DNA of 64,000 nt from Aestuariivita boseongensis (lineage in GTDB: Bacteria > Pseudomonadota > Alphaproteobacteria > Rhodobacterales > Rhodobacteraceae). Where the stretch lies: assembly GCF_001262635.1 (NCBI RefSeq), contig NZ_JXYH01000001.1, forward strand, positions 124,001-188,000. The letters run 5' to 3'. The notes under the pieces were generated by a model that did not search any database, was not told the origin of the DNA, and saw only the letters and a program-made list of their open reading frames with translations. Positions 51,582 through 61,243 of this stretch are shown here, in pieces. How positions within the stretch are numbered: position 1 is the stretch's first letter; every line of letters starts with the position of its first letter. A program made the translations under genes and the position numbers.

Positions 51582-52889
51582 ATGGCGAGAGACTATCTGA
51601 AAAAGGCCAAGCTGCACGCGCGCAGCGATGCTTCTGAAACGCGCGAGATCGTGCGCGGTATTCTGGATGATATCGAGGCGGGCGGAGACGAGGCGGCGCT
51701 GAAATATGCCGCGAAGTTCGACCAGTACGAGGGCGACATCCTGCTGACGCCCGAGGCGATCGAGGCCGCGAAGGCCCTGGTGCCGGAAAAGCTGCGCCGG
51801 GACATCGAGTTCAGCCACGCCAACGTCAAGAAATTCGCCGAAGCGCAGAAAGCCACCGTGTCGGATTTCGAGGTGGAGGTCGTGCCGGGCCTGATCGCGG
51901 GCCAGAAGGCGATCCCGGTGCATGCGGCGGGCTGTTATGTGCCCGGCGGCCGCTACAGCCATATCGCAAGTGCGATCATGACGGTGACCACGGCCAAGGT
52001 GGCTGGGTGCAAGAACATCGTGGCCTGTTCGCCGCCGCGCCCCGGCGTGGGGATTGCGCCTGCGATCATCTATGCCGCGCATGTTTGCGGTGCGGACAAG
52101 ATCCTCGCCATGGGCGGCGTGCAGGGTGTGGCCGCGATGACCTTTGGTCTGTTTGGTCTGCCCAAAGCCAACATCCTTGTGGGCCCCGGCAACCAGTTTG
52201 TGGCCGAAGCCAAGCGGATGCTCTTTGGCCGCGTGGGCATCGACATGATCGCCGGGCCGACCGATAGCCTGATTTTAGCCGACAGCACGGCTGACCCGAT
52301 GGTGGTGGCAGCCGACCTCGTCGGTCAGGCCGAGCATGGGTACAACTCGCCCGTGTGGCTGGTCACCGATGACCGCGCGCTGGCCGAGGAAGTGATGCGC
52401 CTTGTGCCGCTTTTGATCGACGATCTGCCAGAGGTGAACCGCGACAACGCCACTGCGGCCTGGCGCGACTATGCCGAAGTAATCGTCTGCGGCGACCGTG
52501 AGGAAATGGCCGCCTGCTCCGACGATTACGCGCCCGAGCACCTGACGGTGCAAGCTGCGGATCTGGATTGGTGGCTGAACCGGCTCTCCTGCTATGGCTC
52601 GCTTTTCCTTGGGGAAGAAACCACCGTGGCCTTTGGCGACAAGGCGTCGGGCACCAACCACGTGCTGCCCACATCCGGTGCGGCCAGCTATACCGGTGGT
52701 CTGAGTGTGCATAAGTACATGAAGATCGTCACCTGGCAGCGCGCCACTCGCGAAGGGGCCAAGCCTGTGGCGGAGGCCACCGCGCGGATTGCCCGTCTGG
52801 AAGGGATGGAAGGCCATGCACGCACGGCTGATATCCGTCTGAAGAAGTACTTCCCGGATGAAACTTTCGACCTGACGGCAGATGGCTGA
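51582..52889 (+). CDS. hpsN: Sulfopropanediol 3-dehydrogenase
   Basis: A 435-residue NAD+-dependent enzyme of the histidinol-dehydrogenase family, here oxidising (R)-DHPS to (R)-sulfolactate. Family features include GCYVPGGRYSHIASAIMT, GPGNQFVAEAKRMLFG, GPTDSL, QAEHG and DDYAPEHL. The genuine hisD role is unlikely, because no histidine gene is near and the gene lies with suyAB and the other hps genes. It follows the permease gene by 10 bases and overlaps hpsO by 8. Confidence 0.9.
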   Translation: MARDYLKKAKLHARSDASETREIVRGILDDIEAGGDEAALKYAAKFDQYEGDILLTPEAIEAAKALVPEKLRRDIEFSHANVKKFAEAQKATVSDFEVEVVPGLIAGQKAIPVHAAGCYVPGGRYSHIASAIMTVTTAKVAGCKNIVACSPPRPGVGIAPAIIYAAHVCGADKILAMGGVQGVAAMTFGLFGLPKANILVGPGNQFVAEAKRMLFGRVGIDMIAGPTDSLILADSTADPMVVAADLVGQAEHGYNSPVWLVTDDRALAEEVMRLVPLLIDDLPEVNRDNATAAWRDYAEVIVCGDREEMAACSDDYAPEHLTVQAADLDWWLNRLSCYGSLFLGEETTVAFGDKASGTNHVLPTSGAASYTGGLSVHKYMKIVTWQRATREGAKPVAEATARIARLEGMEGHARTADIRLKKYFPDETFDLTADG

Positions 52890-53652
52890 CACCGCACATA
52901 TCCCTGACCTGTTCAGCCTGACAGGCCGCGTGGCCTGCGTGACCGGGGCCAGTTCTGGCCTTGGTCGGCAGGCGGCGTGCGCTTTGAGCGGGGCAGGGGC
53001 GCGTGTGGTGGGCGTCGCCCGCAGGCGGGAGGCTTTGGATGGGCTGTGCGCTGAATTGGGCGACAGCTGCGCGGCTGTGGATGCCGATGTGGCGGATCGC
53101 GATGGTTTGGCGGAGACAGTACGCCGGATTTCCGAACCCTTCGGTGCGCCGGATATCCTGATCAATGCAGCCGGTCTCAATACCCGCGAGGCAGCGGATG
53201 ATGTTACCAATGACGGCTGGGACGCCACATTGGCCATCAACCTCAGCGCGCCGTTTTTCCTGGCCCAAGCCATGGTGCCTGCCATGCGCGCGAAATGCTG
53301 GGGGCGGATCGTGAATTTTGCCTCTCTCCAGTCCTTCCGCGCGTTTCCCGGCGGCATCGCTTATGGCGCAACCAAAGGCGGCGTGGCGCAGATGACCCGC
53401 GCCATGGCCGAAGCGTGGTCGCGGGACGGGATCACCGCCAACGCGATCGGGCCGGGGTTTTTCCCCACCGAGTTGACGGCAGCGGTCTTCAATGACGAGG
53501 AACGCGCCGCCCGCAACGCGGCGCAAACCTGCATCGGGCGCAATGGGCGGCCCGAAGATATGGACGGCCCGCTTCTCTTTTTCTGTTCGGACGCGTCCGG
53601 CTATGTGACGGGTCAGATCCTGATGGTGGACGGGGGGTTCACAGCCAAATGA
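52882..53652 (+). CDS. hpsO: SDR-family DHPS 2-dehydrogenase
   Basis: A 256-residue short-chain dehydrogenase with the TGASSGLG nucleotide motif (about 18-25), the NAAG segment and the YGATKGG catalytic Tyr-x3-Lys. In the DHPS pathway one SDR (HpsO) and one zinc alcohol dehydrogenase (HpsP) together interconvert the two enantiomers of DHPS through the 2-keto form, so that HpsN can use both. Assignment rests on family and position. It overlaps hpsN and hpsP at each end. Confidence 0.82.
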   Translation: MADTAHIPDLFSLTGRVACVTGASSGLGRQAACALSGAGARVVGVARRREALDGLCAELGDSCAAVDADVADRDGLAETVRRISEPFGAPDILINAAGLNTREAADDVTNDGWDATLAINLSAPFFLAQAMVPAMRAKCWGRIVNFASLQSFRAFPGGIAYGATKGGVAQMTRAMAEAWSRDGITANAIGPGFFPTELTAAVFNDEERAARNAAQTCIGRNGRPEDMDGPLLFFCSDASGYVTGQILMVDGGFTAK

Positions 53653-54629
53653 AGGCGCTTGTCTATACCGGTGTGGAAGCGATGGAATATCGCGATGCGC
53701 CCGATCCTCAGGCCTCTGGCGGAGAGGTCATGATCCGCGTGGAAAGCGTAGGCATCTGCGGGTCGGACATGCATGCCTATCTGGGCCATGACGACCGCAG
53801 GCCAGCCCCCCTGATCCTGGGCCATGAAGCCGCGGGCGTGATCACCGAAGGGCCCCGCGCCGGTGAACGGGTGACGATCAACCCGCTGGTGACTTGCGGG
53901 GCGTGCCCTGCCTGCACCTCCGGCCGCGAGAACCTGTGCCCCACACGCCAGATAATCTCCATGCCGCCGCGCGAAGGGGCCTTTGCGCAATATGTGACGA
54001 TGCCGGAAACCAATCTGGTCACAGTACCAGACGCGATCAGCCTGGACGTTGCTTCATTGGCAGAACCGCTCTCGGTCAGCTGGCATTCGGTGCGTCTGGG
54101 CCTTGCTGCCCTGCATCCTGCCGATGAACGGCGCGCCGTGGTGCTTGGCGGGGGCGCGATTGGGCTGGCGGCGGCACTCGCGCTCAAAGCTATGGGTTGC
54201 AGTGACGTGACGATTGCCGAGCCGAACCCTGTGCGCCGCGCCTACCTGAATGACCGCTGCGGTGTGATGGCTGTCGAAAAGGCCCACACCGCCGCCCCGC
54301 TGGTGATCGACGCAGTAGGATTTGCCGCCACGCGCGCCACAGCCTCCGCCCTGGCCACGCCCGGTGGCGTGATCGTGCATATCGGTCTGGGCGAGGACAC
54401 AGGTGGCCTTGACGTGCGGCGCATGACGCTGCAGGAGATCACCTTTATCGGCACCTATACCTATACCGCGCAGGATTTCCGTGACTGCGCGCAAGCCATG
54501 TTCGACGGACGGCTGGGACCGCTTGACTGGGCCGAAAACCGCGCCCTTTCAGACGGCTCTGCCGCCTTCGCCGACATCCGTTCGGGACGCACCGCCGCCC
54601 CGAAGATCATTTTGAAACCGCATGCCTAA
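53649..54629 (+). CDS. hpsP: Zinc-dependent DHPS 2-dehydrogenase
   Basis: A 326-residue medium-chain alcohol dehydrogenase. The catalytic zinc region GICGSDMHAY, the structural four-cysteine site in CGACPACTSGRENLCP, and the NAD site GGGAIGLAAA are visible. It starts as ATGA on the hpsO stop. With HpsO it should racemise DHPS through 3-hydroxy-2-oxopropanesulfonate (inferred from the known pathway). Confidence 0.82.
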   Translation: MKALVYTGVEAMEYRDAPDPQASGGEVMIRVESVGICGSDMHAYLGHDDRRPAPLILGHEAAGVITEGPRAGERVTINPLVTCGACPACTSGRENLCPTRQIISMPPREGAFAQYVTMPETNLVTVPDAISLDVASLAEPLSVSWHSVRLGLAALHPADERRAVVLGGGAIGLAAALALKAMGCSDVTIAEPNPVRRAYLNDRCGVMAVEKAHTAAPLVIDAVGFAATRATASALATPGGVIVHIGLGEDTGGLDVRRMTLQEITFIGTYTYTAQDFRDCAQAMFDGRLGPLDWAENRALSDGSAAFADIRSGRTAAPKIILKPHA

Positions 54630-54641
54630 GGAGAAAACCAA

Positions 54642-54932
54642 ATGGCTGAAATCCCTCACCTTCTCGTCCATGAACACGATGATAACGTGGGTGTGGTCGT
54701 CGTCGAGGGGCTGACCGCCGGCACAGATATGCTGTGCTGTGTCACGCACGACAACTCCACCTTCCGTCTGACATCGGGCGCCGATGTGCCGATCGGTCAC
54801 AAGATCGCGCTCAAAGACCTCAAGGCGGGCGATACCGCGATCAAGTACGGCGAAGATATCGGCAAGATCATCGCCGACATCCCCAAGGGCGCGCATGTGC
54901 ACACCCATAACTGCAAAACGAAACGCTGGTAA
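54642..54932 (+). CDS. suyA: (R)-sulfolactate sulfo-lyase, small subunit
   Basis: A 96-residue SAF-domain protein of the UxaA N-terminal type, the small subunit of the enzyme that splits (R)-sulfolactate to pyruvate and sulfite. The ending [12 protein letters not shown] is typical of this subunit. It is followed by suyB after 11 bases, each with its own AAGGAG. Confidence 0.93.
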   Translation: MAEIPHLLVHEHDDNVGVVVVEGLTAGTDMLCCVTHDNSTFRLTSGADVPIGHKIALKDLKAGDTAIKYGEDIGKIIADIPKGAHVHTHNCKTKRW

Positions 54933-54943
54933 GGAGCACCGCA

Positions 54944-56125
54944 ATGGCATCGAAATATTCCAACATGACGGTCAAAGCCTACCGTCGCGAGAATGGCCGC
55001 GTGGGCGTGCGCAATCACGTCGTGATCCTGCCGGTCGACGACATCTCGAACGCTGCTTGTGAGGCGGTGGCCAACAACGTCAAAGGCACTCTGGCGATCC
55101 CGCACGCCTATGGCCGTCTGCAGTTCGGCGAAGATCTGGAATTGCATTTCCGCACGATGATCGGCACCGGGTCGAACCCGAACGTGCATTCGGTCGTGGT
55201 GATCGGGATCGAACCTGGCTGGACCAAGCGCATCGCCGATGGCATCCGCGAAACCGGCAAGGAAGTGGCCGAGTTTTCCATCGAACAGAATGGTGACTTT
55301 GAAACCATCCGCCGTGCCTCCTGGGCGGCGAAGGATTTCGTACACAAGGCCACCGAAGTGCAGCGGGAAGAGTGCAATATCTCTGAGCTGTGGGTCTCGA
55401 CCAAATGCGGTGAGAGCGACACCACCACCGGTCTGGGCTCCTGCCCGACAGTCGGCAACATGTATGACAAGCTGCTGCCCGAAGGCATCACCGGCTTCTT
55501 TGGTGAGACATCGGAAATCACCGGGGCCGAGCATATCTGCCAGAAACGCGCCATCAATGAAGAGGTGGGCGAGCGTTGGTACAAGATGTGGAAAGCCTAT
55601 CAGGATGACGTGATCTTTGCGCACCAAACCGATGACCTGTCTGACAGCCAGCCCACCAAAGGCAATATCGAAGGCGGTCTGACCACGATCGAGGAAAAAG
55701 CGCTGGGCAACCTCGAAAAGATCGGGCGCACCTCGCAATATATCGACATCCTTGATCCGGCCGAACAGCCCAAATCGGGCAATGGTCTTTATTTCATGGA
55801 CAGCTCCTCGGCCGCGGCTGAATGCGTCACGCTGATGGCGGCGGGCGGTGCGGTGATCCACACCTTCCCCACCGGTCAGGGCAACGTGGTGGGCAACCCC
55901 ATCGTGCCGGTGATCAAGATCACCGCGAACCCGCGCACCGTGCGGACGATGGCTGAGCACGTGGATGTGGACGTCTCCGGCATCCTGCGCCGCGAGATGA
56001 CGATTGATGAGGCAGGCGATGCGCTGATCGAGATGATCTGCCGGACCGCCAATGGCCGCAACACCGCTGCCGAAGCGTTGGGTCACCGGGAATTCTCGAT
56101 GACCAAGCTCTATCGCAGCGCGTAA
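54944..56125 (+). CDS. suyB: (R)-sulfolactate sulfo-lyase, large subunit
   Basis: A 393-residue UxaA/altronate-dehydratase-like subunit that with SuyA cleaves the C-S bond of (R)-sulfolactate. Recognisable parts are the N-terminal [30 protein letters not shown] with cysteines likely to bind the metal centre, and [13 protein letters not shown]. It provides carbon as pyruvate, while the sulfite goes to the exporter encoded downstream. A strong hairpin follows the stop. Confidence 0.94.
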   Translation: MASKYSNMTVKAYRRENGRVGVRNHVVILPVDDISNAACEAVANNVKGTLAIPHAYGRLQFGEDLELHFRTMIGTGSNPNVHSVVVIGIEPGWTKRIADGIRETGKEVAEFSIEQNGDFETIRRASWAAKDFVHKATEVQREECNISELWVSTKCGESDTTTGLGSCPTVGNMYDKLLPEGITGFFGETSEITGAEHICQKRAINEEVGERWYKMWKAYQDDVIFAHQTDDLSDSQPTKGNIEGGLTTIEEKALGNLEKIGRTSQYIDILDPAEQPKSGNGLYFMDSSSAAAECVTLMAAGGAVIHTFPTGQGNVVGNPIVPVIKITANPRTVRTMAEHVDVDVSGILRREMTIDEAGDALIEMICRTANGRNTAAEALGHREFSMTKLYRSA

Positions 56126-56132
56126 GTCACAC

Positions 56133-56160
56133 GGCGGGCGGCCCTTCGGGGTTGCCCGCT
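56133..56160 (+). terminator. Hairpin with TTCG tetraloop after suyB
   Basis: A stem of about ten pairs (CGGGCGGCCC with GGGTTGCCCG, two G-T pairs) closed by a stable TTCG loop follows the suyB stop and ends eight bases before the next start. It could partially end transcription or stabilise the suyAB message. Confidence 0.6.
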
Positions 56161-56167
56161 TTCGCCC

Positions 56168-57181
56168 ATGTCGCAGGAAAAAGAAAACATATCGCTTGAG
56201 GCCGCCCGTGCGTTGATGCGCCGGGCGTTTGAAGCGGCTGGCGTGCCGGAAGCCAGCGCGCGGTCGGTGGCCGATGCCCTGGTCGCGGCTGAGGCCGAAG
56301 GGCAGGTCGGCCACGGGTTTTCGCGCCTGTCGGACTACGTGGCCCAGGTGCAAAGCGGCAAGGTGAACGGATCGGCTGTGCCCACGGCACAGAAAACAGG
56401 CGCGTCTGCGGTGACGGTGGATGCGCAGCACGGCTTTGCCTATCCGGCGATGGATCTGGCTATTGAAACCGGCGTCGCCATGGCGCAGGAGACAGGTTGC
56501 GCCGCGATGTCGATTACGCGGTCCCATCATTGCGGCGCGCTCTCGATCCAGGTGGACAAGATCGCCCAGGCTGGGCTGATCGGCTTGATGGTCGCCAACG
56601 CGCCCGCCGCGATTGCGCCCTGGGGATCAAATGTGCCGCTTTACGGCACCAACCCCATCGCCTTTTCCGCCCCCCGCAAAGATGGCCCGCCACTGGTCAT
56701 CGACCTGTCACTGTCGCGCGTGGCACGCGGCAAGGTGATGAACGCCAAGAAAACGGGCCAACCCATCCCCGAAGGCTGGGCGCTTGATTCCGAGGGCAAC
56801 CCCACGACCGATCCCGACGCAGCGCTTGCCGGCTCCATGATCGCAATTGGGGAGGCGAAGGGGACAGCCCTTGCCCTAATGGTCGAAATCCTTGCCGCCG
56901 CGCTGACCGGGGCGCAATTCAGCTCCGAGATGTCGTCCTACTTCAGCGCAGATGGCCCGCCCCCCGGTTCGGGTCAATTCCTGCTCGCGATCAAACCGGG
57001 CGACGGGCCGGGTTTTGCTGCCCGGATCGAAGCTCTGCTCGGTCAGATCGCAGCGCTGGAGGGCGCACGGATCCCCGGCACCCGCCGGATCGCCGCGCTG
57101 GAGCATGCCCGCGCCCATGGCATCGACGTACCGGTGCAATATCTGCACATCGCCCGAGAACTGGCCGGAGACGATGGCTGA
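56168..57181 (+). CDS. comC: Sulfolactate dehydrogenase, Ldh2 family
   Basis: A 337-residue NAD(P)H oxidoreductase of the malate/L-sulfolactate dehydrogenase (Ldh2/ComC) family. Family features include TRSHHCGALSIQVDKIAQ, the NAPAAIAPWG loop and YGTNPIAFSAP. It probably interconverts sulfolactate and sulfopyruvate, helping convert the isomer SuyAB cannot use. A partner (S)-sulfolactate dehydrogenase (SlcC) was not found nearby. Confidence 0.85.
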   Translation: MSQEKENISLEAARALMRRAFEAAGVPEASARSVADALVAAEAEGQVGHGFSRLSDYVAQVQSGKVNGSAVPTAQKTGASAVTVDAQHGFAYPAMDLAIETGVAMAQETGCAAMSITRSHHCGALSIQVDKIAQAGLIGLMVANAPAAIAPWGSNVPLYGTNPIAFSAPRKDGPPLVIDLSLSRVARGKVMNAKKTGQPIPEGWALDSEGNPTTDPDAALAGSMIAIGEAKGTALALMVEILAAALTGAQFSSEMSSYFSADGPPPGSGQFLLAIKPGDGPGFAARIEALLGQIAALEGARIPGTRRIAALEHARAHGIDVPVQYLHIARELAGDDG

Positions 57182-58214
57182 TCCCGCGGCCTCAGGTCCG
57201 GAACCGCGCGGGTTTGAGAGACTGGCCGACAGGGCAGGCGATCTCTTCCCGGGCCTTCTGGTTGCCGCCATCATTGCATTGGCGAGCCAATTCGTGGCCG
57301 AACACTACGGCGCGCCCGCGATGTTGCTGGCGCTTCTCTTCGGGATCGCGCTGAACTTCCTTGGCAGTGAAACCCGCGCGCGTCCCGGCATTGATTTCGG
57401 ATCCCGCCAGATCCTGCGTCTGGGCGTGGCCTTTCTGGGCGTGCGGATCACGGCGGATATGCTCGATATCCTGGGCTGGCAGGTCATTGGCCTTGTGGTG
57501 GGCGGTGTGGTGCTGACCATCGCCTTCGGCCTGATCTTCTCGCGACTTTTTGGCTTTCGCTATCGCTTTGCGTTCCTGTCGGCAGGGGCTGTGGCGATCT
57601 GCGGGGCGTCTGCCGCGATGGCGATCGCCGCGATCCTGCCCAAGGACGAGCGCTCGGAAGAGCGGCTGATCTTTACCGTCGTGGGCGTAACGCTGCTGTC
57701 GACGGTGGCGATGATCCTCTACCCCGTTCTGGGCGATGTCATCGGCTTTGATGATCGCACCACCGGCATCTTCATCGGCGCCACGGTCCATGATGTGGCG
57801 CAGGTGGTGGGCGCGGGCTATTCCGTCAGTCAGGAGACCGGCGACACCGCCACGCTGGTCAAACTGCTGCGCGTCGTGATGCTGGCCCCCGTGGTTCTGC
57901 TGGCAGCCCTTGTCATCCGCGCCTGGGTTGGGGCTGCGGGAGAGGGCGAGAAGCCTCCGCTGGTTCCGGTCTTTGTGCTGGGGTTCATCGGCCTCGCAGC
58001 CCTCAGCACCGCAGGCCTTTTGCCTGAGCTTGTCAAAGACACCCTGTCCGAAGCCTCGCGCTGGCTTTTGTTGATGGCCATCGGATCGGTCGGCATGAAA
58101 ACCATGCCCAAAGACATTCTGAACGTGGGCTTTGCGGCTGCGATGTTCCTTCTGGCAGAAACCGCCTTTCTTGCAGTTTTCATTGTTGTCGGGCTGAACC
58201 TTCTGGCCCCATGA
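57174..58214 (+). CDS. suyZ: YeiH-family sulfite exporter
   Basis: A 346-residue inner-membrane protein of the UPF0324/YeiH family with about ten helices. Segments such as GAVAICGASAAMAIAAIL and GATVHDVAQVVGAGYSVS are family marks. In sulfonate degraders this family (SuyZ) is assigned to sulfite export after C-S cleavage, which fits its place after suyAB. The ATG at 57174 overlaps comC by 8 bases. Confidence 0.87.
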   Translation: MADPAASGPEPRGFERLADRAGDLFPGLLVAAIIALASQFVAEHYGAPAMLLALLFGIALNFLGSETRARPGIDFGSRQILRLGVAFLGVRITADMLDILGWQVIGLVVGGVVLTIAFGLIFSRLFGFRYRFAFLSAGAVAICGASAAMAIAAILPKDERSEERLIFTVVGVTLLSTVAMILYPVLGDVIGFDDRTTGIFIGATVHDVAQVVGAGYSVSQETGDTATLVKLLRVVMLAPVVLLAALVIRAWVGAAGEGEKPPLVPVFVLGFIGLAALSTAGLLPELVKDTLSEASRWLLLMAIGSVGMKTMPKDILNVGFAAAMFLLAETAFLAVFIVVGLNLLAP

Positions 58215-58235
58215 CCCCCCCATAAGGAGAGAATT

Positions 58236-58643
58236 ATGTATTCAAATATCCTCATCCCCGTGGCGCTGGATCACGAAGATGTCCTGCCGCGCAAGATCGA
58301 AACGGCCCGGCATCTGCTGGCCGAAGGTGGGACGATCACCCTTCTGAGCGTGCTGGAAAGCGTGCCGGGTTTTGTCAGCGAATTCGTTGATATGAAGCCG
58401 GAAAACCACCTGACGGCCAAGGTGAAAGCCAAGCTGGACGAGGCTGCAGGCGGCGCGGAGAATATCCAGACCGATGTGCAGACAGGCAAAGCCGGTGTGG
58501 TGATCGCGCGTTATGCGGCGGAGAAGAAGATGGACATGATCATCGTGGGCTCGCACAGCCCCGGGCTGCAGGACTATTTCCTGGGCTCCACCGCCGCCCG
58601 CGTAGCCCGGCGCGCGCCCTGTTCGGTGCTGATCATCCGTTAA
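58236..58643 (+). CDS. Universal stress protein, UspA family
   Basis: A 135-residue cytoplasmic UspA-domain protein. The C-terminal GSHSPGLQDYFLGSTAARVARRAPCSV contains the G-x2-G-x9-G(S/T) ATP-binding pattern. Usp genes commonly accompany sulfite-forming desulfonation operons. AAGGAGAG precedes the ATG. Its stop overlaps the stop of the next gene on the shared TTAA. Confidence 0.9.
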   Translation: MYSNILIPVALDHEDVLPRKIETARHLLAEGGTITLLSVLESVPGFVSEFVDMKPENHLTAKVKAKLDEAAGGAENIQTDVQTGKAGVVIARYAAEKKMDMIIVGSHSPGLQDYFLGSTAARVARRAPCSVLIIR

Positions 58644-59572
58644 CCCAGCAGGGCGAGCCAGCCCCAGATCGTGACAATCGATAGGACTGTCGCGATCAGC
58701 ACCGAAGATGCTGCGACTCGCCGTGCGCGGCCATAAATATTGGCAAAGATATAGGCGTTGAACCCCGGCGCCATGGCCGCGGTCAGCACGGCGGAGCGGA
58801 AGAGGTCATCGGGGACATCAAGGCTTGTGCCCATGCCCCAGGCGATGGCGGGATGGATCAGAAGCGAGATCGCGCAGACCATGAAAATAGTGCGCAAATC
58901 GCCTTCGGGCCGGTATTGCACCAGCACGCCGCCCAAGGCGAAAAGCGCACCGGGCAAGGCAGCAGCGATGATCAGGCTGAGCGCGTCATCGATGGCGCCC
59001 GGCAAGCTCCACCCGGTGATGTTGAAGAGAAAGCCCAAAGCGATGCCCAGGATCAACGTGTTGGAAAACATCGCTTTTCCGACTGCGGTGATCAGCTCGC
59101 CGCCGCTTTTGCCGCGGTTGCGCACAATCTCCATTGTGGTGATACCCAGCCCGTAACAGAAGGGCGAATGCAGCGCGACGATGGCGAAGTTGCCCACAAG
59201 GTTCTCCGGCCCATAGGCGCGCTCTGTGATCGGCAGGCCCAGAAGGACAGTGTTGGCGAAAAGACAGCAAAAACCGATGGCGACGCTGTCTTCCCAGTCG
59301 CGTTTGAAAAGCGTGCGCGCCCCGAGGATCCCCAGCACGAAACAGGCCGCTGACCCGGTGTAGAAAGAGATCAGCAGGCGTGGATTGAAGCTGGCGCCGA
59401 GGTCCAGATTGGCGATGGCGGCAAAAAGCAGACAGGGGATCGCGAAGCCCTGGGTGAACTTCATGATCCCGTCGATATGGGCATAGGTGAAAAACCCCGC
59501 CCGCGTCGTGGCATAGCCCGCGCCGATCACCAGAAAGACCGGCAGGATTACGTCGATCAGTGCTTGCAGCAT
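58640..59572 (-). CDS. AEC-family (auxin-efflux-carrier-like) transporter
   Basis: A 310-residue membrane protein of ten helices, with the family halves DVILPVFLVIGAGYATTRAG at the start and GALFALGGVLVQ / APGFNAYIFANIYG toward the end. Members export small organic acids such as malate or malonate. It converges on the sulfonate operon. Its substrate is not known; an organic-acid product of DHPS breakdown is possible. Confidence 0.86.
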   Translation of the reverse strand: MLQALIDVILPVFLVIGAGYATTRAGFFTYAHIDGIMKFTQGFAIPCLLFAAIANLDLGASFNPRLLISFYTGSAACFVLGILGARTLFKRDWEDSVAIGFCCLFANTVLLGLPITERAYGPENLVGNFAIVALHSPFCYGLGITTMEIVRNRGKSGGELITAVGKAMFSNTLILGIALGFLFNITGWSLPGAIDDALSLIIAAALPGALFALGGVLVQYRPEGDLRTIFMVCAISLLIHPAIAWGMGTSLDVPDDLFRSAVLTAAMAPGFNAYIFANIYGRARRVAASSVLIATVLSIVTIWGWLALLG

Positions 59573-59639
59573 CGGGTGATCCGCTCTGCGGCTGGCTTGG
59601 GTGTGGGGTATTTAGAGCCAGAAAGAAGCAGGAGGGGCC

Positions 59640-60440
59640 TCACAGATCGACCGTGATGACCATGCCGTCATAGGCGGGGGTGATGTGATCGGCGGTTTCG
59701 TTGTGCACGGTCGCGTAGTCGAGGTCGATATGCATATTGGTCAGGACCGCGCGTTTTGGGGCCACCTGGTCGATCCAGCCAAGGGTTTTTTCCAGATGCG
59801 CATGGGTCGGGTGGGGCGTGCGGCGCAGGGCGTCGACGATCCAGACATCGAGGTTTTCGAGCGCGGGCCAGGCATCATCGGGGATCTCGGCCACGTCGGG
59901 CAGATAGGCGACGTCTCCGATGCGGAAGCCAAGGCTTTCAATGGAGCCGTGGTCGACCTCGAACGGGGTGAAGGGGATGGGGCCGCCGGGGCCGTCCACC
60001 TGGAACGGACCCGAGATGGTTTTCATGTCGAGGATCGGCGGGTAGGGGGAGCCTTCGGGTTGGACGAAGGCATAGCCGAACCGGGAAAACAGCGCGTTTT
60101 GCGTGTCGCCATCGGCCCAGACGGGCAGGCGGGCGCGCATGTTGAAGACGATCATCCGCAGATCGTCGATGCCGTGCACATGATCGGCATGGGAATGGGT
60201 GTAGACCACGCCATCGAGCCGCCCGGTGCCCGTGTCCAGAAGCTGGCTGCGCAGGTCGGGGGAGGTGTCGATGAGGACCGTAGTGGTGCCATCCGGCCCA
60301 TCGCGTTCCACCAGCATCGAACAGCGGCGGCGGCGGTTTTTGGGGTTTTCGGGATCGCAATCGCCCCAATGGCCGCCCAGGCGCGGTACCCCGCCCGATG
60401 AGCCGCAGCCAAGGATGGTAAAGCGCATCTGACCGCTCAT
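59640..60440 (-). CDS. MBL-fold phosphodiesterase, PhnP-like
   Basis: A 266-residue cytoplasmic metallo-hydrolase of the metallo-beta-lactamase fold. The metal site THSHADHVHGID is complete and further ligands are in VDHGS, LPDVAE and NMHIDLDY. The start LGCGSSGGVPR is typical of PhnP-like cyclic phosphodiesterases. The ATG at 60440 overlaps the tatD stop as ATGA. Its substrate is not known outside the phosphonate pathway. Confidence 0.88.
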   Translation of the reverse strand: MSGQMRFTILGCGSSGGVPRLGGHWGDCDPENPKNRRRRCSMLVERDGPDGTTTVLIDTSPDLRSQLLDTGTGRLDGVVYTHSHADHVHGIDDLRMIVFNMRARLPVWADGDTQNALFSRFGYAFVQPEGSPYPPILDMKTISGPFQVDGPGGPIPFTPFEVDHGSIESLGFRIGDVAYLPDVAEIPDDAWPALENLDVWIVDALRRTPHPTHAHLEKTLGWIDQVAPKRAVLTNMHIDLDYATVHNETADHITPAYDGMVITVDL

Positions 60441-61243
60441 GCCGCAGCCTGCCATTGGGTGACTTTGGTGAAGAGCCGGTCGAAATTGGCCTGCGTTTGC
60501 GCGGCGAAGGCAGGGTAGTCCATGCCGAAGACCTCGGCCCCCACGCGGGCGGTGTGGGCGACATACGCCGGCTCGTTGCGCTTGCCGCGATGGGGCGGCG
60601 GTGCGAGGTAAGGCGCGTCGGTTTCCACGAGGATCCGGTCGACCGGGGCGGCAGCGAAGATATCGCGCAGTTCCTGGGAGCGGGGGAAGGCGGCGATCCC
60701 GGACATCGAGAGGTAAAACCCCAGATCAAGCGCGGCCTTGGCCAGTGCGGCGGTCGAGGAAAAGCAGTGCATGACGCAGGTATAGGCGCCGTTTCTATAT
60801 TCTTCGGAGAGGATCTGGGCCATGTCGTCATCGGCGTCGCGGGCGTGGATGATCAGGGGCAGGCCGGTTTCCCGCGCCGCGGCGATGTGGATACGCAGCG
60901 AGGTTTGCTGCACCTGCGCGCTCTCGGCGGTGTAGTGGTAATCGAGTCCCGTCTCGCCAATGCCCACCATTTTGGGGTGACGGGCAAGGGCAATCAATTC
61001 ATCTACTGTCGCCAGAGGCTCATCAGCGGCGCTCATCGGGTGGGTCCCGGCGGCGTAAAACACCGGCGCGTGGGCCTCGGCCAAAGCACGGACCTGCGGT
61101 TCCAGCCGCAGCCGCGTGCAGATCGTGACCATGCGCGTAACGCCAGCCTCGGCCGCGCGGGCGATGACGTCGTCCATCTGCCCGTCGAAATCGGGGAAAT
61201 CGAGGTGGCAGTGACTGTCGGTGATCTGGGGTGTTGGGCTCAT
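60437..61243 (-). CDS. TatD-family metal-dependent hydrolase
   Basis: A 268-residue TIM-barrel hydrolase with the family motifs DSHCHLDF, GIGETGLDYHY, LIIHARDAD, HCFS and ETDAPYLAP. Members act as 3'-5' exonucleases on DNA or RNA. ATGA overlap with holB upstream and with the MBL gene downstream makes it part of the tmk-holB operon, an order common in Rhodobacteraceae. Confidence 0.93.
   Translation of the reverse strand: MSPTPQITDSHCHLDFPDFDGQMDDVIARAAEAGVTRMVTICTRLRLEPQVRALAEAHAPVFYAAGTHPMSAADEPLATVDELIALARHPKMVGIGETGLDYHYTAESAQVQQTSLRIHIAAARETGLPLIIHARDADDDMAQILSEEYRNGAYTCVMHCFSSTAALAKAALDLGFYLSMSGIAAFPRSQELRDIFAAAPVDRILVETDAPYLAPPPHRGKRNEPAYVAHTARVGAEVFGMDYPAFAAQTQANFDRLFTKVTQWQAAA

Noticed and set aside
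51582-52889. Histidinol dehydrogenase of histidine biosynthesis (hisD)
   Set aside because: The fold fits, but the gene lies between a TRAP transporter and hpsO/hpsP/suyAB with no histidine genes around, so hpsN is preferred.
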